Of a stretch of 64,000 bases of DNA, positions 62,941 through 64,000 are shown one piece after another. Numbering within the stretch: the stretch's first letter is position 1; every line of letters starts with the position of its first letter. The notes under the pieces were generated by a model, which was not told the origin of the DNA, did no database searches, and saw nothing but the letters and a program-made list of their open reading frames with translations. The position numbers and the translations under genes were made by a program. The stretch is from UBA1941 sp046329575 (GTDB taxonomy: Bacteria; Bacteroidota; Bacteroidia; Chitinophagales; LD1), in contig JAXLUJ010000005.1 of the NCBI GenBank assembly GCA_046329575.1, positions 124,001 to 188,000 on the forward strand, given 5' to 3'.

Positions 62941-63359
62941 ATGCAGAAATGTACATACCCGGAGAACATGAAGCAGAGAAGGCGTCGAACAGCTATCTGA
63001 TGTCGCTGATCGCGCTGATTGCCGGTTTACCCATTCCTATCGTAAACCTCATCGCATCGCTTATCTTTTTTGTTGGAAATCGAAAAGGCTCCTATTTCGT
63101 ACGGTGGCATTGCATGCAGGCGCTGCTGTCGCAATTCGCAACGCTATTGGTGAATAGCACCGGTTTTTGGTGGACGGTTTCAATAATATTCACCGATGAA
63201 ACCATTACGAACAAATATGTAGCCTATATCCTCACAGCCATTCTTTTCAATGCATTCGAATTTATTGGAACCATTTACACGGCTATTCAAACCCGAAAAG
63301 GGATACATGTGCAATGGTGGTTTTTTGGCGGTTTAACCAATCTCATTTGCAAACCATGA
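62937..63359 (+). CDS. DUF4870-like membrane protein
   Basis: A 140-residue protein with four membrane segments (SLIALIAGLPIPIVNLIASLIFFVG; ALLSQFATLLVNSTGFWW; YVAYILTAILFNAFEFIGTIYTA; final short). The pattern FVRWHCMQALLSQ resembles the F-H-x-x-QAL motif of DUF4870/Tic20-like proteins. Function unknown. Its stop overlaps the next start by 4 bases. Confidence 0.75.
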   Translation: MNAEMYIPGEHEAEKASNSYLMSLIALIAGLPIPIVNLIASLIFFVGNRKGSYFVRWHCMQALLSQFATLLVNSTGFWWTVSIIFTDETITNKYVAYILTAILFNAFEFIGTIYTAIQTRKGIHVQWWFFGGLTNLICKP

Positions 63360-64000
63360 ACATCATTAAAATTCTAATACAGGGAATAGTATTGGTGGCC
63401 TTGTTCCTGGGCACCTGGTTGGGTTTGCAACGCATCGACTGGACGCACAAGATGCATCTCGACAAAGCTTCTGACAAAACAGAGGAAAAGTTGGGCGATG
63501 TGTTTTGGGATGCCTATAAAAATTATGAGCAACTGGTTTCGCGGCCGGCTATTCTCAGGCCAGTAGATACCATGGTGAATGTGATCTGCGCCGCCAATAA
63601 AATTGATCGCAAAACCATCAAGCTTCACATTCTGGAAAGCGAAGAAGTAAATGCATTTGCATTGCCAAACGGACATCTGGTAGTATATACAGGGTTGCTG
63701 CGCGCTGCTGACCGGCCCGAAGAAGTTTGCGGGGTACTGGGGCACGAAATCGCGCACATACAATTGCATCACGTGATGAAGAAACTGGTGAAGGAAGTAG
63801 GCTTGTCGGCTCTGGTTGCCATGACAACCGGAAGAGGCGGTGGCGAACTGGCGCGGCAAACGGCCAAAACCCTTTCGTCATCGGCATTTGACCGCAGCCT
63901 TGAAAAAGAGGCCGATATTAAATCAGCCGATTATATGGTTGAAGCCGGCATCGATCCGGTGGCGCTTGCCGATTTTTTATACAAACTTTCGGCTGAAGAA
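63356..64000 (+). CDS. M48-family zinc metallopeptidase (3' end outside window)
   Basis: The frame is open from the ATG at 63356 to the last base, 215 codons, so it continues downstream. A single membrane helix (IIKILIQGIVLVALFLGTWLG) at the N terminus anchors it in the inner membrane. The zinc site HEIAH is at 63743-63757, followed by EKEADIKSADYM, whose Glu completes the site. ALPNGHLVVYTGLLR before it is typical of the peptidase M48 (Ste24/HtpX/LoiP) family. It overlaps the DUF4870-like gene by 4 bases. Confidence 0.92.
   Translation, partial: MNIIKILIQGIVLVALFLGTWLGLQRIDWTHKMHLDKASDKTEEKLGDVFWDAYKNYEQLVSRPAILRPVDTMVNVICAANKIDRKTIKLHILESEEVNAFALPNGHLVVYTGLLRAADRPEEVCGVLGHEIAHIQLHHVMKKLVKEVGLSALVAMTTGRGGGELARQTAKTLSSSAFDRSLEKEADIKSADYMVEAGIDPVALADFLYKLSAEE

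Noticed and set aside
1..64000. tRNA, rRNA or CRISPR arrays
   Set aside because: No tRNA-like T-loop/acceptor pairs or regularly spaced identical repeats were seen in any intergenic gap, although a covariance search was not possible here.

Overview
The window looks like a chromosomal segment of a member of the Bacteroidota, most likely Chitinophagales or a close relative. The grounds are three secreted proteins with type IX secretion (T9SS) sorting tails, SprB-type repeats, a bacillithiol gene (bshA), OmpL-like porins, a Bacteroidota-type DUF4175 protein, and almost no Shine-Dalgarno sequences except at a few genes such as rpsA. No species can be named from sequence alone. Most genes are core or housekeeping genes; accessory DNA is confined to a few spots.

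Layout. 1-8475 (+): mutS (5' end outside the window), serS, a GT4 glycosyltransferase, an outer-membrane protein, an O-methyltransferase, a LysM glucosaminidase and a lipoprotein MsrA. 8519-9490: a small AT-rich two-gene unit with a HEPN-like second gene, followed by a nested GC-rich palindrome. 9792-13939: a GH3/serine-hydrolase fusion and a porin. 14359-25862 (-): a long co-directional run of bshA, a giant coiled-coil DUF4175 protein, an RsbW-like ATPase, ybeY, an ICMT-like methyltransferase, a short KdpD, KdpE, kup and a second porin, which looks like a potassium-uptake module without kdpFABC. 25968-27641: an SSS-family symporter. 27642-29623: a repeat-rich island holding an IS110-family transposase nested between perfect 16-18 bp inverted repeats, with a candidate bridge RNA.

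29624-37727: a halogenase-like flavoprotein, secreted proteins of unknown role, a PfpI/DJ-1-like protein overlapping a GH27 alpha-galactosidase, a VOC protein, a lipoprotein, a DUF2007 protein and a thioredoxin-fold protein. 37787-42145: a 1452-residue T9SS adhesin with six SprB-like repeats. 42305-49260: a TerB-like protein, secreted proteins, YebC, an NdpA-like nucleoid protein and rpsA with its terminator. 49384-50822: an apparently complete IS3-family element with a -1 frameshift heptamer. 50922-58124: an NTF2-like protein, a T9SS beta-propeller protein, PBP1A, a tiny repetitive secreted protein and hpt.

58130-61185 is a compositionally distinct AT-rich insert: a small ORF coupled to a papain/C39-like 575-residue protein, then an AbiC-like membrane protein. 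It is the best candidate here for an undescribed (possibly anti-phage) system. 61288-64000 returns to host-like DNA: a small T9SS protein and a tight operon of TM2, DUF2752, DUF4870-like and M48 peptidase genes, the last running off the window. Three copies of a composite simple-sequence repeat (17.9, 43.4 and 47.1 kb) and several degenerate GC-rich repeats lie between genes. I saw no tRNA, rRNA or CRISPR array.
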